Source: Mycobacterium sp. SMC-4
Lineage (GTDB): Bacteria; Actinomycetota; Actinomycetes; Mycobacteriales; Mycobacteriaceae
Length of the DNA stretch: 64,000 nucleotides
Assembly (NCBI RefSeq): GCF_025263265.1
Contig: NZ_CP079869.1
Location: forward strand, 2,170,001 to 2,234,000
Reading direction: 5' to 3'
Of this stretch, positions 47,547-55,763 are shown piece by piece. A program made the position numbers and the translations under genes. The notes beneath the pieces were generated by a model. The model saw only the letters and a program-made list of their open reading frames with translations, was not told the origin of the DNA and searched no databases. Position 1 is the stretch's first letter; each line of letters begins with the position of its first letter.

Positions 47547-47918
47547 ATGGCCACGGCCGAGGGTTACCTGCGACGGCTCACCCGCCGGTTGACCGAGGAC
47601 CCGGAACAACTCGACGTCGAGGAGTTGTCCGAAGATGTCGCCAATACCGGCGCGCACAAGGCGATCGACTGCCAGCGCGGCCAGGAAGTGACGATGATCG
47701 GCACCCTGCGCAGCGTGGAGTGCAACGGCAAGAGCTGCGCGGGCGGAGTGAAAGCCGAACTATTCGACGGCACCGACTCGGTCATGCTGGTCTGGCTGGG
47801 CCAGCGGCGCATCCCGGGTATCGAATCGGGAAGGACGCTGAAGGTGCACGGTCGGGTGGGCAAACTCGACAACGGCGCCAAGGCGATCTACAACCCGCAC
47901 TACGAGATCCAGAAGTGA
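47547..47918 (+). CDS. OB-fold nucleic-acid-binding protein (Rv2694c type)
   Basis: A 123-residue protein from ATG 47547, AGGAGA about 5 bases upstream. The first 40 residues are helical and charged (GYLRRLTRRLTEDPEQLDVEEL). An OB fold of five strands follows (TMIGTLRSVECNGKSCAGGVKAELFDGTDSVMLVWLG... TLKVHGRVGKLDNGAKAIYNPHYEI), in the tRNA_anti/RecG-type OB pattern. Nucleic-acid binding is inferred from fold. Its stop overlaps the DUF3159 start (GTGA). Confidence 0.85.
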   Translation: MATAEGYLRRLTRRLTEDPEQLDVEELSEDVANTGAHKAIDCQRGQEVTMIGTLRSVECNGKSCAGGVKAELFDGTDSVMLVWLGQRRIPGIESGRTLKVHGRVGKLDNGAKAIYNPHYEIQK

Positions 47919-48604
47919 GCGAACCGGACACTGAGTCGGGCACGCAGAGCTCACCGTCGCGAGGCGCGGCGGTTCTCGAGCAGATGGGCGGCATCAGCGG
48001 CCTGATCTACTCGTCGTTGCCCGTTGTCGTGTTCGTGCCGGTCTCCTCGGCGTTCGGCCTGATGCCGGCGATTTTCGCTGCGCTGAGCGTGGCCACCGTG
48101 ATCCTGATCTGGCGGCTGGCCCGGCGGGAGTCGGCGCAGCCGGCCATCTCCGGTTTCTTCGCCGTCGGGATCAGCGCGCTCATCGCCTACCTGGTGGGTG
48201 CGTCCAAGGGCTATTTTCTGCTCGGGATCTGGACGTCGCTGTTCTGGGCGGTTGTGTTCGCCGTCTCGGTGATGATCCGCCGCCCTGTCGTGGGCTACAT
48301 CTGGGGCTGGGTCAGTTCTGCCGATCGCGACTGGCGTGACGTGGGCGCCGCGGTGCGGGCGTTCGATCTGGCGACGTTGGTGTGGGTGTTGGTGTTCGCA
48401 TCTCGGTTCGTGGTGCAGCGCCACCTCTACGATGCCGACCAGACGGGATGGCTGGGTGTGGCCCGCATCGGGATGGGTTGGCCGCTGACCGCGGTGGCGG
48501 CACTGGTGACCTATCTGGCCATTCGATCGGCGCAGCGCGCGGTCCGAAACCATCGGGCCCACGCCGACGACCCCGCCGGCGAAGTGGTCAGGGAGCAGGA
48601 CTGA
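47915..48604 (+). CDS. DUF3159 membrane protein
   Basis: A 229-residue protein from GTG 47915 overlapping the OB-fold stop by four bases, so the two are coupled. About six hydrophobic segments span residues 25-205 with MGGISGLIYSSLPVVVFVPV, AISGFFAVGISALIAYLVGA and GYFLLGIWTSLFWAVVFAVSV. This is the actinobacterial DUF3159 family (Rv2693c type), always near ceoC. Function unknown. It is convergent with ceoC, four bases between the stops. Confidence 0.86.
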   Translation: MSEPDTESGTQSSPSRGAAVLEQMGGISGLIYSSLPVVVFVPVSSAFGLMPAIFAALSVATVILIWRLARRESAQPAISGFFAVGISALIAYLVGASKGYFLLGIWTSLFWAVVFAVSVMIRRPVVGYIWGWVSSADRDWRDVGAAVRAFDLATLVWVLVFASRFVVQRHLYDADQTGWLGVARIGMGWPLTAVAALVTYLAIRSAQRAVRNHRAHADDPAGEVVREQD

Positions 48605-48608
48605 GCTT

Positions 48609-49274
48609 TCAGCGGCCGGGTGGGCGCCGCAGTTGCTCGCGCAACTGATTCTCGACCTCAGCCACCGCCACGAACAGCAGCTCATCTCCGCCTTCGAGCG
48701 GTTCGTCAGCCTCGGGAACGATGACGCGTGCGCCGCGCAGGATGGTGACCAGCGCTGCGTCGCGAGGCAGGTCCAGCCGTTTGACCGGCTTGCCGCCCCA
48801 CGGGGTGTCGTCGGGCAGGGTGATTTCGACCAGGTTGGCCTGTCCCTTGCGGAACTCCATGAGCCGCACCAGATCACCGACCGAGACCGCTTCCTCGACC
48901 AGCGAGGCGAGCATCCGCGGGGTCGAGACCGCGACATCGACACCCCAGGCTTCGTCGAAAAGCCACTCATTGCGGGGATCGTTGACCCTGGCGACCACGC
49001 GCGGCACCGCGAACTCGGTCTTGGACAGCAGGCTGAGCACGACGTTGGCCTTGTCGTCGCCGGTGGCCGCGATCACCACGTCGAACTCCTCGAGCTTGAC
49101 CGACTCCAGCAGACTGAGCTCGCACGCATCACCCAGGCGCCAGTGTGCGGCGGGAATGGCGGTGACGTCGATGTGTTCGGGGTTGCGCTCCAACAACGTG
49201 ACATCGTGCCCGTCGACGAGCTCGCGGGCGATGGACCGTCCGACGGCTCCTGCTCCGGCGATGGCGACCTTCAC
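48609..49274 (-). CDS. ceoC: Potassium uptake regulator CeoC (TrkA-type RCK protein)
   Basis: A 221-residue TrkA-family protein from GTG 49274 with an N-terminal Rossmann NAD-binding domain (KVAIAGAGAVGRSIARELVDGHDVTLLERN; DDKANVVLSLLSKT) and a C-terminal RCK/TrkA_C domain (VEITLPDDTPWGGKPVKRLDLP). It pairs with CeoB, six bases upstream. In M. tuberculosis, CeoB/CeoC (Rv2691, Rv2692) resemble Trk regulators of K+ uptake; CeoC lacks a membrane segment. It probably senses nucleotides and gates a partner transporter. Confidence 0.92.
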   Translation of the reverse strand: MKVAIAGAGAVGRSIARELVDGHDVTLLERNPEHIDVTAIPAAHWRLGDACELSLLESVKLEEFDVVIAATGDDKANVVLSLLSKTEFAVPRVVARVNDPRNEWLFDEAWGVDVAVSTPRMLASLVEEAVSVGDLVRLMEFRKGQANLVEITLPDDTPWGGKPVKRLDLPRDAALVTILRGARVIVPEADEPLEGGDELLFVAVAEVENQLREQLRRPPGR

Positions 49275-49280
49275 TGACCC

Positions 49281-49952
49281 TCAGCCCTCCGAGTCCTCGT
49301 TGGGCGGCAGAGCAGCGATGGCCAGCGCCTCGGCGATGTGCCCGGAGACGGCAGCCATGTACACCTGGTCGCCGGATTGCACGACGGTCTTGGCGTCGGG
49401 CAGCAGTCCCGCACCGAATCGGATCAAGAACGCCACCCGGCCCGACGTCGCGGCCTCCAGATCGGTGATGCGCCTGCCCATCCACCCTTCGTGCAGCGCC
49501 AGCTCGGTCACTCCGACGTTGCCGCTGGGGTCGCGCCATTTGGTGGTCTCAGTCTCGCGGAGCAGCACGTTGAGCAGCCGGTCGGTGGTCCACGGCACGG
49601 TGGCCACGGTGGGGATGCCCAGGCGCTCGTAGACCGCGGCGCGTTTGGCGTCGTAGATGCGCGCCACCACGCGCTGCACGCCGAACGTCTCGCGCGCCAC
49701 CCGAGCGGAGATGATGTTCGAGTTGTCGCCCGAGGACACGGCCGCAAAGGCAGCGGCGTGTTCGATGCCGGCGCGCACCAGGACGTCGCGGTCGAAGCCC
49801 ATGCCCAGCACCCGTTCTCCGGGGAACTCGGGGGAGAGCCGGTGGAAGGCCGTACTGTCGCGATCGATCACCGCGACGTCATGGCCGATCCTGGTCAGGC
49901 TGTCTGCCAGGGACGCGCCGACGCGGCCACATCCCATCACCACTACGCGCAC
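49281..49952 (-). CDS. ceoB: Potassium uptake regulator CeoB (TrkA-type RCK protein)
   Basis: A 223-residue TrkA-family protein from GTG 49952. The N-terminal domain has the dinucleotide motif GCGRVGASLADSL and a second GDNSNIISARVARETFGVQRVVARIYD block; the C-terminal RCK domain is LHEGWMGRRITDLE...LPDAKTVVQSGDQVYMAA. It is a soluble cytoplasmic regulator that should act with CeoC. It is divergent from a KimA-like K+ transporter (116 bases between starts), which strongly suggests that transporter is its target. Confidence 0.92.
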   Translation of the reverse strand: MRVVVMGCGRVGASLADSLTRIGHDVAVIDRDSTAFHRLSPEFPGERVLGMGFDRDVLVRAGIEHAAAFAAVSSGDNSNIISARVARETFGVQRVVARIYDAKRAAVYERLGIPTVATVPWTTDRLLNVLLRETETTKWRDPSGNVGVTELALHEGWMGRRITDLEAATSGRVAFLIRFGAGLLPDAKTVVQSGDQVYMAAVSGHIAEALAIAALPPNEDSEG

Positions 49953-50054
49953 CCGTCGTGTCCTTCCGGCCGCGCCGGTCCGGCGCTGGCGAACTGCTGA
50001 TACCTGTGCTCGGATGAACGCTACAGCTTTGCGGCGTTACCGGGCGGGCAGGCT

Positions 50055-50060
50055 TACCCT
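50055..50060 (+). promoter_or_regulatory. Probable -10 of the KimA-like gene (leaderless)
   Basis: TACCCT fits TANNNT and ends eight bases before GTG 50069, so the transcript is probably leaderless. Confidence 0.4.
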
Positions 50061-50068
50061 TGGCACTC

Positions 50069-52063
50069 GTGTCCAAGCTTTCGACCGTTGCGCGTCGGCT
50101 CGTCCTCGGCAGGCCATTCCGCAGCGACCGGCTGTCGCACACGTTGCTGCCCAAGCGCGTCGCCCTGCCGGTCTTCGCCTCCGATGCGCTGTCGTCGACG
50201 GCCTACGCCCCGGAGGAGATCTTCCTGGTGCTGTCGCTGGCCGGTCTGGCTGCGTACTCGATGGCTCCGTGGATCGGTCTGGCCGTCGCGGTGGTCATGC
50301 TGATCGTGATCGCGAGCTATCGGCAGAACGTGCACGCCTACCCGTCCGGGGGCGGCGACTACGAGGTCGTCAGTACCAACCTCGGTCCGACCGCCGGGCT
50401 GACCGTCGCCAGTGCGCTGCTGGTGGACTATGTGCTGACCGTCGCGGTGTCGATGTCCTCGGCGATGTCGAACATCGGCTCGGCCGTTCCGTTCATCAAC
50501 GAGCACAAGGTGTTGTTCGCCGTCACAGCGATCCTGCTCCTGGCCGCAGTGAACATGCGCGGTGTCCGGGAATCCGGAACTGCCTTCGCGATCCCCACCT
50601 ACGCCTTCATGGCCGGCATGGTGATCATGTTGGGCTGGGGCTTCTTTCAGATCTACGTGCTGGGCACACCGCTGCGTGCGGAGTCGGCCGGTTTCGAGAT
50701 GCATGCCGAACACGGCGACGTGGTGGGTCTCGCCCTGATCTTCCTGGTGGCCCGGGCGTTTTCCTCCGGCAGCGCCGCGCTGACCGGTGTGGAGGCGATC
50801 AGCAACGGGGTGCCGGCATTTCGTAAGCCGAAGTCCCGTAACGCTGCCACCACACTGCTGCTGCTCGGCGTCATCGCGGTCACGGTGTTCATGGGAATCA
50901 TTCTGTTGGCCAGGGCCGTCGGCGTGCAGATCGCCGAGCGCCCGCACGAACAACTCGTCGGTGCGCCGGCCGACTACCACCAGAAGACGCTCATCGCGCA
51001 GCTCGCCGACACCGTCTTCCATGGTTTTCCGCTCGGGCTGTACCTGATCGCCGGTGTCACGGCGCTGATCCTGGTGTTGGCAGCCAACACCGCGTTCAAC
51101 GGCTTCCCGGTGCTCGGGTCGATCCTGGCCCAGGATCGCTTCCTGCCGCGTCAGCTCCACACCCGCGGTGACCGGTTGGCCTTCTCCAACGGCATCCTGT
51201 TTCTCGCCTTCGGGGCGATCGCGTTCGTCGTGGCGTTTCAGGCCGAGGTCACCGCGCTGATCCAGCTCTACATCGTCGGGGTGTTCGTGTCGTTCACGAT
51301 GAGCCAGATCGGCATGGTCCGGCATTGGACCCGACTGCTGCGCACCGAAACCGACACCGAGATGCGGCGCCGGATGATGCGCTCCCGGGCCATCAACACC
51401 GTCGGACTGATCTGCACCGGGAGCGTCCTGGTCATCGTGATCGTGACGAAGTTCATGACCGGTGCATGGATCGCGATCCTGGCGATGGCCGCGTTGTTCG
51501 GGATCATGAAGCTGATCCACCGGCACTACGCCGCGGTCAGCCGCGAGCTCGAATTCCGCGCCGAGGAGGCCGAGGACATCGTGCTTCCCAGCCGCAACCA
51601 CGCCGTGGTGTTGGTATCCAACGTCCACCTGCCCACGCTGCGGGCATTGGCTTATGCCCGTGCGACTCGTCCGGACACCCTCGAGGCCATCACCGTCAGC
51701 GTCGACGACGCCGAAACCCGAGAGCTGGTGCACAAGTGGGAGAACAGCGACATCAGTGTGCCGTTGAAGGTGATCGCGTCGCCCTACCGCGAAATCACCC
51801 GGCCGGTGCTCGATTACGTCAAGCGGCTCGGCAAGGATTCGCCACGCACCGTGGTCACTGTGTTCATCCCTGAGTACGTCGTCGGCCACTGGTGGGAACA
51901 GGTGCTGCACAATCAGAGCGCGTTACGGCTGAAGGGCCGACTGCTGTTCGAGCCCAACGTGATGGTGACCTCGGTGCCGTGGCAGCTGTCATCCTCGGAA
52001 CGGCTGAAGAAGCTGGCTCCGCAGTCGGCCCCGGGTGACGCGCGCAGGGGGTTCCTGGATTGA
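50069..52063 (+). CDS. APC-superfamily KimA-like potassium transporter (Rv2690c type)
   Basis: A 664-residue membrane protein from GTG 50069 (VSKLSTVARRLVLG); a TTG three codons upstream is possible. Twelve or so hydrophobic segments lie between residues 35 and 470. The start of TM1, LPVFASDALSSTAYAPEEIFLVL, closely resembles the KimA (YdaO) K+/H+ symporter of Bacillus. A 150-residue soluble C-terminal domain (NHAVVLVSNVHLPTLRALAYARA...) resembles a universal-stress-type fold, as in KimA. The neighbouring CeoB/CeoC RCK proteins support a K+ role. It overlaps the next gene by four bases. Confidence 0.85.
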   Translation: MSKLSTVARRLVLGRPFRSDRLSHTLLPKRVALPVFASDALSSTAYAPEEIFLVLSLAGLAAYSMAPWIGLAVAVVMLIVIASYRQNVHAYPSGGGDYEVVSTNLGPTAGLTVASALLVDYVLTVAVSMSSAMSNIGSAVPFINEHKVLFAVTAILLLAAVNMRGVRESGTAFAIPTYAFMAGMVIMLGWGFFQIYVLGTPLRAESAGFEMHAEHGDVVGLALIFLVARAFSSGSAALTGVEAISNGVPAFRKPKSRNAATTLLLLGVIAVTVFMGIILLARAVGVQIAERPHEQLVGAPADYHQKTLIAQLADTVFHGFPLGLYLIAGVTALILVLAANTAFNGFPVLGSILAQDRFLPRQLHTRGDRLAFSNGILFLAFGAIAFVVAFQAEVTALIQLYIVGVFVSFTMSQIGMVRHWTRLLRTETDTEMRRRMMRSRAINTVGLICTGSVLVIVIVTKFMTGAWIAILAMAALFGIMKLIHRHYAAVSRELEFRAEEAEDIVLPSRNHAVVLVSNVHLPTLRALAYARATRPDTLEAITVSVDDAETRELVHKWENSDISVPLKVIASPYREITRPVLDYVKRLGKDSPRTVVTVFIPEYVVGHWWEQVLHNQSALRLKGRLLFEPNVMVTSVPWQLSSSERLKKLAPQSAPGDARRGFLD

Positions 52064-53277
52064 GTGACGACACCGCGGCCGACGAACTGGTGGTGCACAC
52101 CGGGGCTGCCGCCAACGGCGGCAGTTGTGTGGCCCGCCACGACGGGCGGGTGGTGTTCGTGCGATACGCGTTGCCGGGGGAGACCGTTCGTGTTCGGATC
52201 ACCGATAAGCGATCCGCGTACTGGAACGCCGAGGTGGTCGAGGTGCTCGACGCGGCCCCCGGACGAGTCGACCCGATCTGCCCGATATCCGGTGCCGATC
52301 AGGCCGGATGCTGCGACCTTTCGTTCGTCGAACCGTCGGCCGCGCGCCGGATCAAGGGGTCTGTGGTCGCCAATCAACTTGTCCGCCTCGGCGATTACCA
52401 CTGGCGAGACGAGGCTGATGCACGCGCTGAACCCGTCGGTGCGGGCGCTGCGACCGGGTGGCGCACCCGAGTGCGGCTGGCCACCTCGGCCGACGGTCGC
52501 GCGGGGTTCCACCGTTATCACAGCGCCGATCTGGTGCATCGCCTCGAGTGCGCGCAACTGCCCGCCGGCATGCTTGCCGGCCTCGGTGATACGCGTTGGC
52601 TACCCGGGGCGGCTGTGCATGTCGCCGTGGACGACGATGGGGTGCGCCACGTGGTGACCGCGGGCCGGCGCGGCGGTCGCAAGACCGCAGTGGTCGAAGG
52701 CGGATACGAAGCCGTGCAGCGGGTCGCCGGGCGCACCTGGCGGATCCCGGTCACCGCGTTCTGGCAGGCCCACCGCGACGCGCCCGATCTGTACTGCAGT
52801 CTGGTGGTCGAGTGGGCAGGGTTGGCGCCGGGGATGACGGCCTGGGACCTTTATGGCGGCGCGGGTATCTTCGCTGCGGGTCTGGCGCAGGCGGTGGGGG
52901 AAGGCGGGCAGGTGATCACCGTCGACACGTCGCGCGGCGCCTCTCGGTCAGCGCGCAGCGCGCTCGCCGATCTGGGCTGGGTCACCGTGGTCAACGATTC
53001 TGTGCGCCGGGCGCTGGGCGCGCAGAGTCGTCGCGCCGACGTCGCGGTGCTGGACCCGCCGCGCACCGGGGCGGGTCGCGACGTAATCGAGTTGCTGGCG
53101 GCTTCCGGTGTCCCCCGAGTCATCCATATCGGTTGTGAGGCAGCATCGTTCGCGCGCGACATTGGGCTGTACCGGGCGTCCGGCTACGAGGTCGAGTCGC
53201 TGCGGGTGTTCGACTCGTTTCCGCTCACCCACCATGTCGAGTGCATCGCTGCGCTGACCCGAACGCGGCGCCGATGA
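52060..53277 (+). CDS. Class I SAM-dependent RNA methyltransferase, TrmA/RlmD family (Rv2689c type)
   Basis: A 405-residue enzyme with TTG start 52060 (TTGA overlap with the previous stop). An N-terminal TRAM domain (VVHTGAAANGGSCVARHDGRVVFVRYALPGETVRV) precedes Cys-containing CPISGADQAGCCDLSFV, a reduced iron-sulfur cluster site. The SAM domain has motif I WDLYGGAGIFA and motif IV VAVLDPPRTGAG. The catalytic Cys is in IHIGCEAASFARDI. It probably makes m5U in rRNA or tRNA; which base is unknown. Confidence 0.88.
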   Translation: MSDDTAADELVVHTGAAANGGSCVARHDGRVVFVRYALPGETVRVRITDKRSAYWNAEVVEVLDAAPGRVDPICPISGADQAGCCDLSFVEPSAARRIKGSVVANQLVRLGDYHWRDEADARAEPVGAGAATGWRTRVRLATSADGRAGFHRYHSADLVHRLECAQLPAGMLAGLGDTRWLPGAAVHVAVDDDGVRHVVTAGRRGGRKTAVVEGGYEAVQRVAGRTWRIPVTAFWQAHRDAPDLYCSLVVEWAGLAPGMTAWDLYGGAGIFAAGLAQAVGEGGQVITVDTSRGASRSARSALADLGWVTVVNDSVRRALGAQSRRADVAVLDPPRTGAGRDVIELLAASGVPRVIHIGCEAASFARDIGLYRASGYEVESLRVFDSFPLTHHVECIAALTRTRRR

Positions 53278-53900
53278 CCGGGCTGGGCCCGCTGCGTCGG
53301 GGGTGGCTGGAGTTTGTCGGCCCGGAGGCCACCACGGCCGATACGGTCACCACGTTGACATGGGCCGGGCTCGGCGGTGTCGCGGCATGGCAGCGTGCCC
53401 GCAGCCGGCATCTGAGCTCGGTGCGGGCGGTGCTGCTGGTGATTACAGCAGTGGACCTCTGGGGTGGCGCCTGGGCGAACAACACGGTCGCGTGCGCGCG
53501 CTGGTACGAGCGGCCCGGCCAGACCGACACCGACCACGTGCGGTTCGCTCTCGCTCATGTCCAGCCCCTGGCGCTGGCTTGGATCGACGGCGCGTCGCGC
53601 CGGGGCTGGGGACACGCCCTGCTGCGGTACGGCTATCTGATCGGTGCCACGGTGCTGATTCGCCGATTCCGGTCCCGCCGCCGCGCATTGGGGTGGGCAC
53701 TGACCGTCGGCGGGGTGGTGGTGGACGCCGCGCTGGAGCCGTTCCCCTCCGCGCGGTGGTTCGGCCCGGTGTTCTACCTCAAGTTGCTCGCTGGGCACGC
53801 CGCGGCGGCGCGCTGGTCCGACGAGAAGCTGAGCTATCCGGGACTGGCGGCGCGCAACGCCCGCACGACCCGCCGCAGCCCGCGCGGCCGCCGCGGATAG
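53274..53900 (+). CDS. Hypothetical membrane protein
   Basis: A 208-residue protein whose ATG overlaps the methyltransferase stop (ATGA). Four hydrophobic segments are visible (about 24-42, 50-66, 120-131 with RYGYLIGATVLIRRF, 140-156), and a basic tail (AARNARTTRRSPRGRRG). I recognise no family. It contains WGGAWANNTVACARWYE, which could be a small substrate pocket. Its last 67 bases overlap the 3' end of the convergent pyruvyl transferase-like gene. Coupled translation suggests expression with the methyltransferase. Confidence 0.65.
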   Translation: MTGLGPLRRGWLEFVGPEATTADTVTTLTWAGLGGVAAWQRARSRHLSSVRAVLLVITAVDLWGGAWANNTVACARWYERPGQTDTDHVRFALAHVQPLALAWIDGASRRGWGHALLRYGYLIGATVLIRRFRSRRRALGWALTVGGVVVDAALEPFPSARWFGPVFYLKLLAGHAAAARWSDEKLSYPGLAARNARTTRRSPRGRRG

Positions 53901-55084
53901 AGCTCGTCGGCCAGCGCACACTTTCGACGTGCCATCGCTTCGACGGTCTCCGAGGCGAATCCACCGGCACGCACCGGCGCATCGGGCAGGTCCCCGGAGC
54001 CGGTAACCAGCCAGCGTGAGCCGCACCGTGCCAGGGTGAGGTGTTTGAGCGGGTAGTAATCGGTGCGTCCGGCCAGCGCGATGCCGCTGGCCCCGCGCGC
54101 CGCGGCGAGCAGGTGGTGGTGGAAGCGGGTGGTGACCCAGGTCTGGCCGGGGCGCGCGGGTAGCCCGGCCCGCCACAGGTGGCTGAATGGTACGAACTCG
54201 ATTCCTGGCAGCAGGTGGGCGATTCGGTCGAACACGACGCGGTCAGCGCCTGGGATTCCCTCGACGAAGGCCACATCGGCGCCGTCCAGCCGCCAGGTTT
54301 TGACCAGTTCGGACGCCACCTCGACCAGGCCGTCGATGCCGCGGCCACCCGCGAAGTCCTCCATCAAGTCGCTCTGCAGGCACAACACGACGTCACGGCG
54401 AACGGCCTCACTGGCTTGGTCGTAGACGTCGGGGTCGTTGACGCCGAGCCAGGCGTCGTCGCCGGTGTGCGACCGGCTCTCGCCAAGCTCGACGAGAGCG
54501 TCGTATGAGGAGTCGTCGCGAACGTCGAACTTGTCGAACCGTTGCGCGGCTTCGATCAGCAGCGCCTGTCGCTCCGGGCCGCCCACCGGGATCAGTCCTT
54601 GGCCGGTCGCGAAGAGCCGGGCGCCGGACCGTTCGGCGACGGCGGCCGCGGTCGCCACCAGCACCAGGTGATGTGGCCACACTGCGTTGATGTAGCCCCC
54701 GCCGACCAGATGCACCGAGTCGGCCCGGGTGAGCAGTTCGATGCCGGAGACCAGGGTGGGCATCCGGCCGGGATCGCTGACCACAGCGGACGCGACCGCG
54801 ACGGCCTCGGAGATCGGCAGCTCCGCGGTCTGAAAGCAGATCCGCCACATCGTGTCGACGAAAGTGACGGTGGGGTGTGCGTCGGCCAGCAGCACTGCGG
54901 CCTGCCCTGGAGTGTGGCAGTCCACGATGACCTCGGCTCTCGGCCGGACCCGGGCCAGGTGGCGCAGCCACGCGCGCACGATGAACTCGTCGCCGTAGTT
55001 CGGGTGGCCACAGGGAGCGAGCAGGTAGATGATCTCGTGGTCGGCCGACGCGACATGCGCGTCGGCCCGGGACGTCGGCGTCAC
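53834..55084 (-). CDS. Polysaccharide pyruvyl transferase-family protein
   Basis: A 416-residue protein from GTG 55084. The N-terminal block IIYLLAPCGHPNYGDEFIVRAWLRHLA and the central GGGYINAVWPHHLVLVATAAAVAERSGARLFATGQGLIPVGG are those of the PS_pyruv_trans family, which attaches pyruvate ketals from PEP to sugars of polysaccharides. TTRFHHHLLAAARGASGIALAGRTDYYPLKHL is the conserved C-terminal region. A role in glycolipid or polysaccharide pyruvylation is plausible, as for the pyruvylated glycolipids of rapid growers, but the acceptor is not known. It overlaps the hypothetical membrane gene by 67 bases. Confidence 0.78.
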   Translation of the reverse strand: MTPTSRADAHVASADHEIIYLLAPCGHPNYGDEFIVRAWLRHLARVRPRAEVIVDCHTPGQAAVLLADAHPTVTFVDTMWRICFQTAELPISEAVAVASAVVSDPGRMPTLVSGIELLTRADSVHLVGGGYINAVWPHHLVLVATAAAVAERSGARLFATGQGLIPVGGPERQALLIEAAQRFDKFDVRDDSSYDALVELGESRSHTGDDAWLGVNDPDVYDQASEAVRRDVVLCLQSDLMEDFAGGRGIDGLVEVASELVKTWRLDGADVAFVEGIPGADRVVFDRIAHLLPGIEFVPFSHLWRAGLPARPGQTWVTTRFHHHLLAAARGASGIALAGRTDYYPLKHLTLARCGSRWLVTGSGDLPDAPVRAGGFASETVEAMARRKCALADELYPRRPRGLRRVVRALRAASPG

Positions 55085-55186
55085 TACGCCCTTTCGGTCG
55101 GCAATGGACTGCCGACCAGACTTCCCGGCGCACCTGCAGCGAACTCTAGCCGATCATGAATCGACCGCCGACGGCGAGAGCGTAGT

Positions 55187-55657
55187 TCAGGATCTGTGCC
55201 GCTCGGCGCGCCACCGATCCAGTACGGGGGGGATCTCAGCGAGGAGAAAGTCGTAGAACTCGCGCATCTCGGCCAGCCGGCGACCGGCGACGCTGTCCGG
55301 TCCCGAGACGGCGACGCCAACGTCGGCGGCCTCGCGGAATGCCGCGATCACCTCGTTCTGGTTCGTGTAGAGCACCGCCCACGCGTCGTCACGCAGTCGG
55401 TAGTGGTCGCGTCGGCTGGTGGGCACCGGCACCCGCTCGACCAGTCCGACGGAGGTCAGCATCTTGAGCGCGCCGGACACCGCGCCTGCACTCGCCTGGA
55501 GCTGCTCGGCCAGCTCGCCCATCGTCATTGTGGGTTGTTCGGTGAACAGCAGAGCGGCCAGGACGCGGGCCATCATCCGTTGGAGACCGTGGTTGGTGAG
55601 AACCAAGGCGAGTTCTTCGGCAGCGGAGGCGCTGCCCTGATCAGAGGAGTCGGCCAT
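55187..55657 (-). CDS. MarR/GbsR-like winged-helix regulator
   Basis: A 156-residue regulator from ATG 55657 (MADSSDQG); no SD, so perhaps leaderless with -10 TAGATT (55669-55664, minus). A winged helix spans about 33-90 (MMARVLAALLFTEQPTMTMGELAEQLQASAGAVSGALKMLTSVGLVERV). A helical C-terminal half (ALYTNQNEVIAAFREAADVGVAV..., EMREFYDFLLAEIPPVLDRW) is the dimer and ligand part. It is divergent from an ABC exporter across 106 AT-rich bases, a classic local repressor arrangement. Confidence 0.83.
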   Translation of the reverse strand: MADSSDQGSASAAEELALVLTNHGLQRMMARVLAALLFTEQPTMTMGELAEQLQASAGAVSGALKMLTSVGLVERVPVPTSRRDHYRLRDDAWAVLYTNQNEVIAAFREAADVGVAVSGPDSVAGRRLAEMREFYDFLLAEIPPVLDRWRAERHRS

Positions 55658-55763
55658 ACCACAATCTAATATATTCAGAAATTTGCGAAAGTTCAGTACA
55701 TTGATGACGGTGCTCCGGGAAGTCTGGTCGGAAATTGTGTACACCTGCGTTGAAGGGTCACCG
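55658..55763. promoter_or_regulatory. Shared AT-rich control region between MarR-like gene and ABC exporter
   Basis: The first 45 bases are strikingly AT-rich for this genome (TCTAATATATTCAG, TTTGCGAAAG, TTCAGTACATT). TTCAG occurs twice, 18 bases apart, and AATATATT is palindromic, so these are candidate operators for the regulator. TACATT (55697-55702) is a possible -10 for the exporter. Confidence 0.5.

Noticed and set aside
50054..51910. 618-codon open frame on the minus strand
   Set aside because: It lies antisense inside the KimA-like transporter and is a run of Asp/His/Gln/Arg with no membrane or family pattern. It is a GC-rich shadow ORF.
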